Below are positions 24,594-33,346 of a DNA stretch of 64,000 bases, piece by piece (positions within the stretch are counted from its first letter, which is position 1; each line of letters opens with the position of its first letter). The DNA is taken from contig NZ_CP025624.1 of NCBI RefSeq assembly GCF_002874965.1, positions 2,356,001 to 2,420,000 on the forward strand, in the 5' to 3' direction. The notes beneath the pieces are model-generated. The model worked only from the letters and a program-made list of their open reading frames with translations, made no database searches and was not told the DNA's origin. The translations under genes were made by a program, and so were the position numbers. The stretch comes from Pseudomonas sp. NC02 (lineage in GTDB: Bacteria; Pseudomonadota; Gammaproteobacteria; Pseudomonadales; Pseudomonadaceae).

Positions 24594-26248
24594 CGATGAA
24601 CATCCATACCCTCGGCCCGCTGGTCGATATCCGCGACCTGACAGTACGTTTCGGCCAGGCCGAGCCAGTGTTGCACGGTGTCAGTCTGCAGTTGAGCCGG
24701 GGTGAATGCCTGGCGCTGGTAGGGGAGTCGGGGTCCGGAAAAAGCGTCACCGCCCGCACCCTGGCTGGCCTCACCGGCAAGGACGCCCATGTCCAGGCCG
24801 CCAAACTGGCCTTCCAGGGCGTCGACCTGCGCCAGCTCAACGAGCGGGCCTGGCAGCAACTGCGCGGCGCGAGCATCGGCTTTGTGATGCAGGACGCGTT
24901 GGGCGCGCTGGACCCGCTGCGCCGCGTCGGTGCCGAGATCGAAGAACCGTTGTACCTGCACACCGCATTGGGCCTGGAAGCGCGCCGCCTGCGGGTGCTG
25001 GAACTGCTGCGGGATGTCGGTGTGCCGGAACCGGAACTGCGCGCCAGCCAATACCCCTGGCAACTTTCCGGCGGCTTGCGCCAGCGGGCGCTGATCGCCT
25101 CGGCGATTGCCTGCAATCCGCGGTTGATCATTGCCGATGAACCTACCACGGCACTGGATGCCACGGTGCAGGCCCAGGTCATCGCCCTGCTGGAGAGCCT
25201 GCGCGGTGAAGACAATGCACTGCTGATGGTCAGCCACGACCTGTCAGTGGTCTCGCGCCTGGCCGATCGCGTGGCCGTGATGCGCCACGGGGTGATCGTG
25301 GAGGAGGGCAGCACCGAACAGGTCCTGCAAGACCCGCGTCATCCGTATACCCAACTGCTGCTGCGGGCCGCCAAGGCCGTGCACTTCCAGCCTACGCGCC
25401 GGTTGCTCACGGCGGTGGAGCCCGAGCCGGCGCCCCAGGGCGAAATACTGCTTGAAGCACGCGAGCTGTCCAAAACCTTTGTCGGCCCCGACGGCAAAAC
25501 CCGCACGGTGCTGAACCAGGTGTCGCTACAGCTGCGTCGCGGCGAGACGCTGGGGGTGGTGGGCGAATCCGGTTGCGGCAAGACCACCTTGACCCGGCTG
25601 ATACTCGGCCTGGAAACCGCCGATGCCGGCGAGGTGTGGATCAATGGCCAGCGCTGGTCCGACCTCGACGCCAGGCAAAAACGCGAAGCCCGGCGTGCGG
25701 TGCAAGTGGTGTTCCAGGACCCGCTCAGCTCCTTCGACCCACGCTACACCGTGCAGCGTGTGCTGTTCGAAGCGCTGGTGGTGGCTGGCGTACCGCGTCA
25801 TGCCCGGCGCGACCGTGCCCTGGAACTGCTGGAACTGGTGCGCCTTGATGCCAGCGTCTTGTCGCGCCGGCCGATCGAACTTTCCGGTGGCCAGCGCCAG
25901 CGCATCGCGATTGCCCGAGCGTTGGCTTCCGAGCCGCAGATCCTGATCTGCGATGAACCGGTGTCGGCGCTCGACGTGTCGGTACAGGCACAGATTCTCG
26001 AACTGCTCGACGACCTCAAGCGCCGCCTCGGCCTGGCTTGCCTGTTCATTTCCCATGACCTCGGCGTGATCAACCACGTCAGCGAGCGCGTGTTGGTGAT
26101 GAAGGCCGGTGAAGTGGTGGAGTCCGGCTCGGTACGCGCGGTGTTCGACCGTCCGGCCCATGCCTATACCCGCGCGCTGATCGATGCGATCCCGACCCTT
26201 GAAACCGACTACACGCCGATCCCGTTCTACCTGAATGTCGCGATCTGA
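24590..26248 (+). CDS. Fused dipeptide-type ABC transporter ATPase (DppD-DppF)
   Basis: 552 residues with two complete nucleotide-binding domains. Domain 1: Walker A GESGSGKS, signature LSGGLRQRA, Walker B LIIADEPTTALD. Domain 2: Walker A GESGCGKT, signature LSGGQRQRI, Walker B ILICDEPVSALD. The ATG at 24590 overlaps the permease stop (ATGA). It energises the importer formed with the permeases at 20420 and 23730. A second fused ATPase of the same design is at 33343. Confidence 0.93.
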   Translation: MTMNIHTLGPLVDIRDLTVRFGQAEPVLHGVSLQLSRGECLALVGESGSGKSVTARTLAGLTGKDAHVQAAKLAFQGVDLRQLNERAWQQLRGASIGFVMQDALGALDPLRRVGAEIEEPLYLHTALGLEARRLRVLELLRDVGVPEPELRASQYPWQLSGGLRQRALIASAIACNPRLIIADEPTTALDATVQAQVIALLESLRGEDNALLMVSHDLSVVSRLADRVAVMRHGVIVEEGSTEQVLQDPRHPYTQLLLRAAKAVHFQPTRRLLTAVEPEPAPQGEILLEARELSKTFVGPDGKTRTVLNQVSLQLRRGETLGVVGESGCGKTTLTRLILGLETADAGEVWINGQRWSDLDARQKREARRAVQVVFQDPLSSFDPRYTVQRVLFEALVVAGVPRHARRDRALELLELVRLDASVLSRRPIELSGGQRQRIAIARALASEPQILICDEPVSALDVSVQAQILELLDDLKRRLGLACLFISHDLGVINHVSERVLVMKAGEVVESGSVRAVFDRPAHAYTRALIDAIPTLETDYTPIPFYLNVAI

Positions 26249-26285
26249 CGTATTGGAAAACGTATCTACGAAAGGAGTGCTCCTG

Positions 26286-27686
26286 GTGCCCAAGCAACTG
26301 CACGTGAATTTGTTTGAAATGAACTGCGTCAGCCACATCGTCCATGGTTTGTGGGTGCACCCGGACAACAACCGGCACCGTTTCAACGACCTGGACTATT
26401 GGACCGAGCTGGCGCAGCTGCTGGAATACGGCACCTTTGATGGCGTGTTCCTGGCCGATGTGATTGGCACCTATGACCGCTTTCGCGACGGCCCCGAGAC
26501 CTCGCTGCGTGAGGGCATGCAGATTCCCAGCAACGACCCGCTGCTGGTGATTCCGGCGATGGCCGGGGTGACCAAGAACCTGGGTTTCGGCGCGACCTTT
26601 TCCACCACCTACGAACCGCCGTTCGCCTTTGCGCGGCGCATGAGTACCCTCGATCACCTGACCAAGGGGCGGGTGGGCTGGAACATCGTCACCTCGTATT
26701 TGCCGAATGCGGCGCGCAACTTCGGGCATGACACTGAGGTGGTTCACGATCACCGCTACGAGATCGCCGATGAATACCTCGACGTGCTGTACAAGCTTTG
26801 GGAGGGTTCCTGGGACGATGACGCGGTGATTGTCGACCGTGAGCGTCGGATCTACACCGATCCGGACAAGGTGCGCTATATCAACCACGTGGGGGAACAC
26901 TTCAAGGTTGCCGGCCCACACTTGTGCCAGCCTTCGCGGCAGCGTACGCCGGTGTTGTTTCAGGCTACGGGGTCACCGGCCGGGATCGAGTTTGCCGGGC
27001 GGCATGCCGAAGTGGTGTTTACCGGTGGTAATGATGCGCCGGCGGTGCGGGCGAATATCCAGGCGATGCGGCAGAAGGCAGTTGAGCATGATCGCGATCC
27101 GGCGGGGTTGAAGTTTATTGTGATGGCGGGGGTGATCGTTGGGCGGACGGATGAGGAGGTGAGTGCCAAGCTCGACAGTTATCGCAAGTTGGTGAGTGTC
27201 GAGGCGTCGCTGGCTCACGGGCAGTCGGCGATTGATTTGACGGCGTATCCGCGGGATACGTTGATCAGTGATCTGGTGAGTCGGCAGGTCAAGGGGTGGG
27301 AGAGTTTGAGCCGGTACAAGGCGGACTCCACTGTTGGGGCGGTATTGGCGCAGCTGGGTGGGTTTAATCGCGAGCGGTTTTTTGTCGCGGGTACGCCGAC
27401 GGTGGTGGCGGACGCGATTGAGAAATGGCTGGATGAGGATGGGATCGACGGGATTAACCTGAGGCAGTATTTGTCGTTTGAGACGGCGCGGGACTTTATT
27501 GAATTGGTGGTGCCGGAGTTGCGTCGTCGGGGGCGGTTTCGTGAGCGGTACAACGAGGGGGAGACGTTGCGGGAGCGGTTGTTTGGGGCTGGGCGGGCGC
27601 GGTTGCCGGGGGACCACTTTGGGGCGCGTTATCGGGATCCGGCGGCGTTGCTTCAGGCTGCTTTGCCGTTGCGGTTTCCGGCGTGA
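26286..27686 (+). CDS. LLM-class FMN-dependent monooxygenase (NtaA/SnaA/DszA family)
   Basis: 466 residues. The start is taken as the GTG at 26286, eight bases after AAAGGAG; an ATG at 26235 overlaps the ATPase gene. Motifs of the family: QLHVNLFEMNCVSHIVHGLW, FDGVFLADVIGTYD, GATFSTTYEPPFAFARRMSTLDHLTKGRVGWNIVTSY and GHDTEVVHDHRYEIADEY. It uses reduced flavin and O2 to cleave C-S or C-N bonds, as DszA does on sulfones. With the DszC-like gene at 21376 the operon resembles an organosulfur desulfurisation route. No flavin reductase is next to it; a flavin reductase elsewhere (such as 52488) would have to supply reduced flavin. Confidence 0.9.
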   Translation: MPKQLHVNLFEMNCVSHIVHGLWVHPDNNRHRFNDLDYWTELAQLLEYGTFDGVFLADVIGTYDRFRDGPETSLREGMQIPSNDPLLVIPAMAGVTKNLGFGATFSTTYEPPFAFARRMSTLDHLTKGRVGWNIVTSYLPNAARNFGHDTEVVHDHRYEIADEYLDVLYKLWEGSWDDDAVIVDRERRIYTDPDKVRYINHVGEHFKVAGPHLCQPSRQRTPVLFQATGSPAGIEFAGRHAEVVFTGGNDAPAVRANIQAMRQKAVEHDRDPAGLKFIVMAGVIVGRTDEEVSAKLDSYRKLVSVEASLAHGQSAIDLTAYPRDTLISDLVSRQVKGWESLSRYKADSTVGAVLAQLGGFNRERFFVAGTPTVVADAIEKWLDEDGIDGINLRQYLSFETARDFIELVVPELRRRGRFRERYNEGETLRERLFGAGRARLPGDHFGARYRDPAALLQAALPLRFPA

Positions 27687-27691
27687 GTTGA

Positions 27692-27934
27692 GAGTACATA
27701 TCCGTTATTTAGGTAACGGCGGCCTATGGTTTCGCTCTTACAGCGAGTCACTTTGCAAAAGCGGCAAAGTAACCAAAGCGCTCTGCCCCGCCTGTCGGCG
27801 CTTCGCTGTGGCTCGGCGTTCCCTCACTCCGGCATTGCTCCGCGGGCCGCCGCGACGGGCCATCCATGGCCCGGCGCGGCTAAACCGGCGTCCTGCCGGT
27901 TTACCCGCTGCGCAATACCTGCGTTCGGCCTCGG
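27692..27934 (+). repeat. Pseudomonas intergenic repeat, left copy of an inverted pair
   Basis: About 243 bases that match, in reverse orientation, the segment 29442-29681. Shared landmarks are GAGTACATATCCGTT, GGTAACGGCGGC, CGCTCTTACAGC, CCCTCACTCCGG, GGGCCATCC and CCTGCGTTCGGCC. Identity is moderate, with small gaps. Short frames inside (for example 27726-28004) are conserved only as part of the repeat and are not counted as genes. The rest of the stretch to 28045 is AT-richer with repeated GATCAAAAGC-like words. Confidence 0.75.
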
Positions 27935-28045
27935 GCTTATTGGGGCAGTCAGAGCAAGATCAAAAGCAAGAGCACGGCGGCCTGAAAGCCGACCTGAGTG
28001 TTAAAAGCCAGATCAAAAGCCAGAGCGAAAGCAGAGCTGCTTTTA

Positions 28046-28139
28046 TGTGGGAGCGGGCTTGCTCGCGAAAAACCTGAGAGCGCCGCGTTGAATCAGGATA
28101 CCCACGTCATCGTTAACGACCTTCGCGAGCAAGCCCGCT
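28046..28139. repeat. REP palindrome pair, split by the IS element
   Basis: A REP unit TGTGGGAGCGGGCTTGCTCG begins at 28046 and its inverted partner begins TTCGCGAGCAAGCCCGCT at 28122. The partner breaks off at the CT of 28138-28139 and resumes with CCCACA at 29317, after the IS element. The intact pair at 53019-53108 shows what the uninterrupted sequence looks like. Confidence 0.9.
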
Positions 28140-28150
28140 TGTATGCTAGG

Positions 28151-28343
28151 ACTTGAAGGGAGGAGGAGGGACAAAGCCCGATTCTGACTGTTGGCGCAGT
28201 ACAGACCGTGGGAGATTTCGCCCCTCCTCCTTTCACCCAAGCGCCGATAAAGAATGCATCTGGCTATGACCGACGATAGGAACAAGCCTGCGCCTCTGGG
28301 TGAGCCCTTCAAGTGCTCAAAACCATAGCCCGGAGGAAGTCCC
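28151..28343 (+). ncRNA. Bridge RNA of the IS110 element
   Basis: Two stem-loops fit the bridge RNA layout. First, 28158-28170 pairs with 28222-28234 (13 pairs, two G-U); its loop holds AAGCCCG (28174-28180), the same as the left target flank, and GTGGGAG (28208-28214), the reverse complement of the right flank CTCCCAC: a target-binding loop. Second, CACCCA (28234-28239) plus GCGC (28241-28244) pairs with GCGC (28290-28293) plus TGGGTG (28297-28302); its loop holds AGAAT (28251-28255), also at the element's right end, and ACAAG (28282-28286), complementary to CTTGT at the left end: a donor-binding loop. RNA ends are approximate. Confidence 0.8.
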
Positions 28344-29291
28344 ATGGCAATGCCAGTTCCTGTCTCAAAGCCGATCGTTGGCGTCGATGTTGCTAAAAAT
28401 GAGCTGGTGATTTACCACGCCGAACTCGATCTGCTGGAAGTAATCCCGAACAACAAAACCGCCATTAAAAAATGGCTGAAGGCCCTACCGGGCACCGTGG
28501 CAGTTGCGATTGAAGCTACCAACATCTATCACTTGGAGTTCGCTGATCTCGCCTATGAAGCTGGCTGCGTGATCTACATGGTGGGTGGATATGAGCTCAG
28601 CCATTATCGTAAAGGTGTGAATATCCGGGCTAAAACCGACGCCCAGGATGCCAAATTGCTCGCTCGCTATTTAAAAAACGAAGCCGATGAACTTCGTCCC
28701 TGGACGCCGCCATCTCCTCTGTATCGCCAGCTTTTGAGTCTTTTCCGCCGCCGGGCGGCGCTGGTCCAGGCACGCGTCAGCCTGACTCAAAGCTGGGCGA
28801 ATGAGCCGTTACTGAAGGCCTCTTTTACCGAGCAGGTGAAGTCGATGCAAAAGCTAGAAGGCCTGATTGAAAAGATGATCGGTGATCGCCTGAAAGAAGC
28901 TGGACTGTCGGATCAGCTAAAGCGTTGCTTGAAAGTTGAAGGTATCGGTTTTTTGACTGGAGCCCGCTTGGTTACTAGCTTTCAACGAGGTGATTTTAGA
29001 AACGCAGACGCTTTCATCGCCTTCTTGGGCATGGATTTACGCGTTTCTAAGTCAGGACAGAAAGATAATCGTCGTAGCTTGAGCAAACGTGGCGACTCAG
29101 AAGCTCGGCGTCTTTTGCACAACGCAGCGATGGCAGCTAGCCGAACGGCTGCATGGAAGGAGTTTTATCAAGCGCAACGGGCGCGGGGTTACAGCACCAC
29201 TCAGGTGCTGGTAATGCTGGCCCGCAAGCTTGCTCGAGTGGTATTTGCCTTGCTAAAAGGACAAAGCGAATACCAACCAAAGGTTGGTTGA
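28344..29291 (+). CDS. IS110-family transposase/recombinase
   Basis: 315 residues, intact. The N-terminal RuvC-like domain has the DEDD residues Asp15 (GVDVAK), Glu57 (AIEATN), Asp99 and Asp102 (KTDAQDAK). A coiled-coil linker follows. The C-terminal Tnp20 domain has CLKVEGIGFLTGARLV and LGMDLRVSKSG with a likely catalytic Ser (about 235-237), then KRGDSEARRLLHNAAM. These are the two halves of the composite active site of IS110 recombinases, which use the bridge RNA to pair donor and target DNA. GGAGG lies eight bases before the ATG. The stop lies in the right-end hairpin. Confidence 0.95.
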   Translation: MAMPVPVSKPIVGVDVAKNELVIYHAELDLLEVIPNNKTAIKKWLKALPGTVAVAIEATNIYHLEFADLAYEAGCVIYMVGGYELSHYRKGVNIRAKTDAQDAKLLARYLKNEADELRPWTPPSPLYRQLLSLFRRRAALVQARVSLTQSWANEPLLKASFTEQVKSMQKLEGLIEKMIGDRLKEAGLSDQLKRCLKVEGIGFLTGARLVTSFQRGDFRNADAFIAFLGMDLRVSKSGQKDNRRSLSKRGDSEARRLLHNAAMAASRTAAWKEFYQAQRARGYSTTQVLVMLARKLARVVFALLKGQSEYQPKVG

Positions 29292-29307
29292 GGGTTGCCC
29301 CTCAACC
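29286..29307 (+). other. Hairpin at the right end of the IS element
   Basis: GGTTGAGGG (29286-29294) pairs with CCCTCAACC (29299-29307) around a four-base loop. The transposase TGA stop (29289-29291) lies within the left arm. There is no T run, so this is more likely a structural or transcript-stability element than a classic terminator. Confidence 0.6.
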
Positions 29308-29441
29308 ATAGAATCTCCCACATTTGAACCGTGCCCGCTTTAGCTTTTGATTTGGCTTTTAAACACTCAAGCCGGCCGGTAGGCCGCTGTGCTCTTGATC
29401 TGCTTTTGATCTTGATCTTAGGCGCCCCGTTAAACCACGCT

Positions 29442-29681
29442 GGCCGAACGCAGGCTTTGGAGCGTGGGTAACCCGGCAGGACGCCGGGTTAGCCGTCCTG
29501 GGCCAGGGATGGCCCATGACGGCGGCCCACGGTCCAAAGCCGGAGTGAGGGCACACCGAGCCTAAGCGAGGTGCCGAGTGGTGGGGCAAGAGCGTTTTGC
29601 TTACTTTTGCGCTGTTCAAAAGTGAGCCGCTGTAAGAGCGGAACCAATAGCCGCCGTTACCGCAGCAACGGATATGTACTC
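29442..29681 (-). repeat. Pseudomonas intergenic repeat, right copy of an inverted pair
   Basis: The reverse complement of this segment matches 27692-27934 over most of its length, ending in the common word GAGTACATATCCGTT (here at the right edge, 29681). Together the two copies bracket the REP and IS110 element. The small frame at 29359-29619 belongs to the repeat and is not called as a gene. From 29682 to 29796 there is pyrimidine-rich spacer with nothing else recognised. Confidence 0.75.
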
Positions 29682-29796
29682 AAACCTCACGCCCCCCCAA
29701 GGCCGAGCTGTTGCCTGACCAACACTTCCCACACACATTGTCGTTTTCAGCAATCCCCCAACCCTCCAATCCCCCCTGTTTACAGGCCCAAAAACC

Positions 29797-29812
29797 CGGC
29801 ATGCCTTGTGCA
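29797..29812 (+). promoter_or_regulatory. Sigma-54 promoter of the second ABC importer operon
   Basis: CGGCATGCCTTGTGCA carries GG and GC separated by ten bases and fits the RpoN consensus. It ends 35 bases before the ATG at 29848, which leaves room for a short leader. It parallels the promoter before the first importer operon at 18647. Confidence 0.65.
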
Positions 29813-29847
29813 ATGACCCAGTTCCCGGACTTTAGGCCTGACCCATC

Positions 29848-31509
29848 ATGCAAGAACCCGCCCCTTACCCGCGACGATCCAGCCCGTTGCTCCTTATCGG
29901 CACCGCCACACTCTGCGGCCTGCTCCTGGGCTGCGGCCAAGGCAGCTCCACCGTCACCCGCAGTGACCAGCCGGTAAAGGGCGGCACCCTCGTGTACGCC
30001 ACCGACCGCGAACCCACCTGCCTCGACCCCCACGTGGCCGGCGACATGCCCCAGGTGTTCGTCGCCCAGCAGTACCTCGACTCCCTGGTCTCGATGGACG
30101 CCGACGGCCGCATCGGCCCCTGGCTCGCCAAGACCTGGGAAGTCTCCCCCGACGGCCTGACCTACACCTTCCACCTGCGCAACGACGTGCACTTCACCGA
30201 CGGCACCCCGTTCAACGCCGCAGCGGTCAAGGCCAACCTCGACCACATGGCCAACCCCAAGACCCAATCCAGCACCGCAGGCGGCTACATCCGCCAATAC
30301 CGCAGCACCGACGTGCTCGACGAATACACCGCAGTGGTGCACCTCGCCACGCCGTACGCGGCCTTTCTTGAAGTCCTCGCCCAAGGCTTCCTCGGCATCG
30401 AGTCCCCCACAGCCCTGCTGCGCTCGCGCGATGTGAACTGCGAAAGCCCGGTCGGCAGCGGCCCGTTCAAGGTCGTGCGCTGGGACCGGCAAAGCCAGGT
30501 CGAGCTGGTGCGCAACCCCGACTACAACTGGGCGCCACCCACCGCCAAGCACCAGGGCCCGGCCTGGCTCGACCGGATCGTCTGGAAGTTCATCCAGGAA
30601 CCTTCCGTGCGCTTCGCCTCGTTGCAGGCTGGCGAGGTCGACGTGATCGAGGCATTGCCCCCCGAATCCCACGAGGCCGCTCGACGCAACCCGGACCTGA
30701 CCCTGGTGATCGCCCAACGCCCCGGCAACCCCACCAACGGCACGCTGAACATTACCCGTGCGCCGTTCGATGACGTGCGAGTGCGCGAAGCCTTCGTACG
30801 CAGTTCCGACATCGAGGGCGCGTTGAAGAGCGTGTACTTCAACGAATTCCCCCGCGCCGGCGGGCCGCTGAGCCCAGCCACGCGCTTCTACAGCCCGGAG
30901 TTCCAGCACGCCCAGGATTACGACCCCGCCCGGGCTGCGCAGTTACTCGACCAGTCCGGCTGGACCCAGCGCGACAGCGAGGGCTACCGCACCAAGGACG
31001 GCAAGCGCCTGCAAGTTCACGTGGTGATGGGCAACCGCACGCCACCGTCGGAATACACCTTGTGGGAACAGGTGCAGGCCACCACCCGGCAGGTCGGCTT
31101 CGAGCTGATCGTCGACCAGATGAGTGACGTACAGGCCACCAAACGCCAGGCCGACTGGGACTACGACATTCGCCTCGGCTACTGGAACACCAACACCGCC
31201 GACGTGCTGCGGATCATCTTCGGCAGTGAGTTCATCAGCCCGGCGGGTGTCGGTGGTTACCACCAGAACACCGCAGGCTTCAGTGACCCGGCGTTCGACA
31301 CGCTGATCCGGCAAGCCCTCACCACCCAGGACAGCGAGCAGCGCCGGGCGCTGTATTACCAGGCGCAGAAAATCGCTTCCGGCCAGTACCTGCAATTGAC
31401 CACCTACCCGCAAAGCACGCGGCTGGGTATCTACAAGACCACCCAGGGCGTGCGGCTGGAGCCGTCGCTGGCGGTGACTTATCTCTATGACGCATGGGTG
31501 AACAAATGA
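29848..31509 (+). CDS. ABC importer substrate-binding lipoprotein, second set
   Basis: 553 residues. The N-terminus MQEPAPYPRRSSPLLLIGTA leads to a lipobox LLLGC at about residues 26-30. The mature part has family 5 features: GGTLVYATDREPTCLDPH, LAKTWEVSPDGLTYTFHLRNDVHFTDGTPFNAA, GSGPFKVVRWD and APFDDVRVREAFVRSSD. It resembles the protein at 18720 over its length, so the two operons are paralogous. The start at 29848 has no strong ribosome binding site. It overlaps the permease gene by four bases. Confidence 0.9.
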   Translation: MQEPAPYPRRSSPLLLIGTATLCGLLLGCGQGSSTVTRSDQPVKGGTLVYATDREPTCLDPHVAGDMPQVFVAQQYLDSLVSMDADGRIGPWLAKTWEVSPDGLTYTFHLRNDVHFTDGTPFNAAAVKANLDHMANPKTQSSTAGGYIRQYRSTDVLDEYTAVVHLATPYAAFLEVLAQGFLGIESPTALLRSRDVNCESPVGSGPFKVVRWDRQSQVELVRNPDYNWAPPTAKHQGPAWLDRIVWKFIQEPSVRFASLQAGEVDVIEALPPESHEAARRNPDLTLVIAQRPGNPTNGTLNITRAPFDDVRVREAFVRSSDIEGALKSVYFNEFPRAGGPLSPATRFYSPEFQHAQDYDPARAAQLLDQSGWTQRDSEGYRTKDGKRLQVHVVMGNRTPPSEYTLWEQVQATTRQVGFELIVDQMSDVQATKRQADWDYDIRLGYWNTNTADVLRIIFGSEFISPAGVGGYHQNTAGFSDPAFDTLIRQALTTQDSEQRRALYYQAQKIASGQYLQLTTYPQSTRLGIYKTTQGVRLEPSLAVTYLYDAWVNK

Positions 31510-32486
31510 GCGACACATCACTTGCCAACCCACGGCGCGAGCGCCTGGCCCGGCTCGGCAAACGTGCGCTGTGGCGCCTTGCCGGCGGCGTGCTGGTGCT
31601 CTGGGCGGTGGCCACGCTGACGTTCTTTGCCTTGCGCCTGATGCCCGGCGATCCGGTGCAGGCGATCCTCGGCGGCCCGAGCGGCAACCCCACCCCCGAG
31701 ACCATCGCCGAAGCCACCCGCGAGTACGGCCTCGACAAACCACTGGCGGTGCAATACGCGTTGTACCTCGGGCGACTGGTGCAGGGTGACCTGGGGGTTT
31801 CCTATTCCCAGCACCTGCCGGTGACCCGAGTGCTCGCCGAGCAATCCTGGCCGACCCTGGAGCTGACCCTGACCTCGCTCGCCCTGGCCTGGATTCTGGT
31901 GCTGGCGCTGACGGTGCTGACCGCCGGGCGCCGCCGCTGGGTAGCCAGCCTGGCCTCGCTCGCGGAAACCCTGGCCGCCGCGCTGCCGCACTTCTGGCTG
32001 GGGATTCTGCTGCTGGCGGTGTTTGCGTTCGGCCTGCGGCTGTTCCCGCCGGCAGGCAGTGATGGCTGGCGCACCCTGGTGTTGCCGTCATTCGCCCTGG
32101 CGATTCCGCTGGCCGGGTTTATCGCGCAGGTCACCCGTGAATCCCTGGATTTGACCCTCGACCAACCCTTCATCCTGACCGCCCGCACCCGTGGCCTGAG
32201 TGACTTCAACGTGCGCTTCAAACACGCGTTGCGCCACGCCGTGTTGCCGGGCATCTCGTTGTCGGGCTGGGCCATCGGCGCGCTGATCAGCGGCGCCGTG
32301 GTGATCGAAGTGATTTTTTCCCGCAAGGGCCTCGGCCGCCAGTTGTACCAGGCGGTGCAGGCCCAGGACCTGCCGCTGACCATCGGCATCAGCCTGGTGG
32401 TCGCCGCCGGTTACGTGCTCGCCAATATTCTGGTCGACCTGCTGTACCTGTGGGTCGACCCTCGCCAACAGGAGCTTCCAGCATGA
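31506..32486 (+). CDS. ABC importer permease (DppB-type), second set
   Basis: 326 residues. The ATG at 31506 overlaps the binding-protein stop. Six membrane segments and the DppB features LAGGVLVLWAVATLTFFALRLMPGDPVQAILGG-type start, EATREYGLDKPLAVQYALYLGRL, and the coupling loop TARTRGLSDFNVRFKHALRHAVLP. It works with the permease at 32483 and ATPase at 33343. Confidence 0.92.
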   Translation: MSDTSLANPRRERLARLGKRALWRLAGGVLVLWAVATLTFFALRLMPGDPVQAILGGPSGNPTPETIAEATREYGLDKPLAVQYALYLGRLVQGDLGVSYSQHLPVTRVLAEQSWPTLELTLTSLALAWILVLALTVLTAGRRRWVASLASLAETLAAALPHFWLGILLLAVFAFGLRLFPPAGSDGWRTLVLPSFALAIPLAGFIAQVTRESLDLTLDQPFILTARTRGLSDFNVRFKHALRHAVLPGISLSGWAIGALISGAVVIEVIFSRKGLGRQLYQAVQAQDLPLTIGISLVVAAGYVLANILVDLLYLWVDPRQQELPA

Positions 32487-33346
32487 GTGGCCTGACCCTG
32501 GAAACACCGCTGCCCGCGCTGCGGATTCAGCGCACCACTCGCACGCTGCGCCTCGGCCCGCTGTTGGCGATTACCTTTCTGTTGCTGGTGATCGTCGCGG
32601 CGCTGGTGCCGCAGTTGTTCGCCTACAGCGACCCGCTGGCCATCGTGCCCCGCGATGCGTTTCATTCGCCGAGCCTGGCCCACTGGTTCGGCACCGATCA
32701 GTCGGGGCGGGATATTTTTTCGCGGGTGATCCATGGCACCCGCCAGTCGTTGTTCATCGGCCTGGCAGCCACGGCGATTGCGATGACCATCGCCATTGTG
32801 CTTGGCCTGTTGGGCGGGCTGGGCGGCGCGCGGGTGGACCGCGGCGTGGGTTGGTTGCTGGAAGTGCTGTTTGCGTTTCCGAGCCTGATCCTGGCGCTGT
32901 TGTTCGTGGCGATTTTCGGCAGCGGCATCGGCCCGCTGATCGTCGCCACCGGGCTGGGCAGTGCACCGGGTTATGCGCGGATGGTCCGTGGCCAGGTGCT
33001 GGCGGTGCGCAACGCGGGCTATATCGAAGCCGCCCGGGCCCTCGGGCATCCGCCGCTGCGCATCATCCTGCGCCAGTTGCTGCCGAACGCCATGCGCCCG
33101 CTGATCGTGACCCTGACCATGGGCGTGGGCCAGGCGATTGTCTGGGCCTCGGCCCTGAGTTTTCTCGGCCTGGGCGCCCGTCCGCCGGCACCGGAGTGGG
33201 GGACCATGTTGTCCATGGGCCGCGACTTCATCGCCAACGCCTGGTGGCTGACGTTCTTCCCCGGGCTGTTCATCGTATTGACCACGCTGTCGACCACGGT
33301 CACTGGCCGTTACCTGCAACAACGCCTGGAGGGCCGTCTTTCATGA
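32483..33346 (+). CDS. ABC importer permease (DppC-type), second set
   Basis: 287 residues from the ATG at 32483, overlapping the previous stop. It has the DppC-type block PRDAFHSPSLAHWFGTDQSGRDIFSRVIHGTRQSLFIGL and the coupling loop EAARALGHPPLRIILRQLLPNAMRPL. Here the two permeases are adjacent, unlike the first importer, where enzyme genes separate them. Confidence 0.92.
   Translation: MSGLTLETPLPALRIQRTTRTLRLGPLLAITFLLLVIVAALVPQLFAYSDPLAIVPRDAFHSPSLAHWFGTDQSGRDIFSRVIHGTRQSLFIGLAATAIAMTIAIVLGLLGGLGGARVDRGVGWLLEVLFAFPSLILALLFVAIFGSGIGPLIVATGLGSAPGYARMVRGQVLAVRNAGYIEAARALGHPPLRIILRQLLPNAMRPLIVTLTMGVGQAIVWASALSFLGLGARPPAPEWGTMLSMGRDFIANAWWLTFFPGLFIVLTTLSTTVTGRYLQQRLEGRLS

Larger units (their letters stand above)
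28140..29316 (+). mobile_element. IS110-family insertion sequence in a REP element
   Basis: About 1177 bases, bounded by the dinucleotide CT at both edges (28138-28139 and 29315-29316), with no terminal inverted repeats, as expected for IS110. Joining the outer flanks restores a normal REP end, GCCCGCT then CCCACA. The element has a ~200-base noncoding left end carrying a bridge RNA, one transposase gene, and a short right end with a hairpin. IS110 elements insert by recombination guided by the bridge RNA and do not make target duplications other than the core. Confidence 0.92.

Noticed and set aside
27726..28004. Short open frame in the left intergenic repeat, similar to one at 29359-29619
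   Set aside because: The similarity comes from the repeat DNA itself. There is no ribosome binding site and the frames differ in ends and phase, so they are not called genes.
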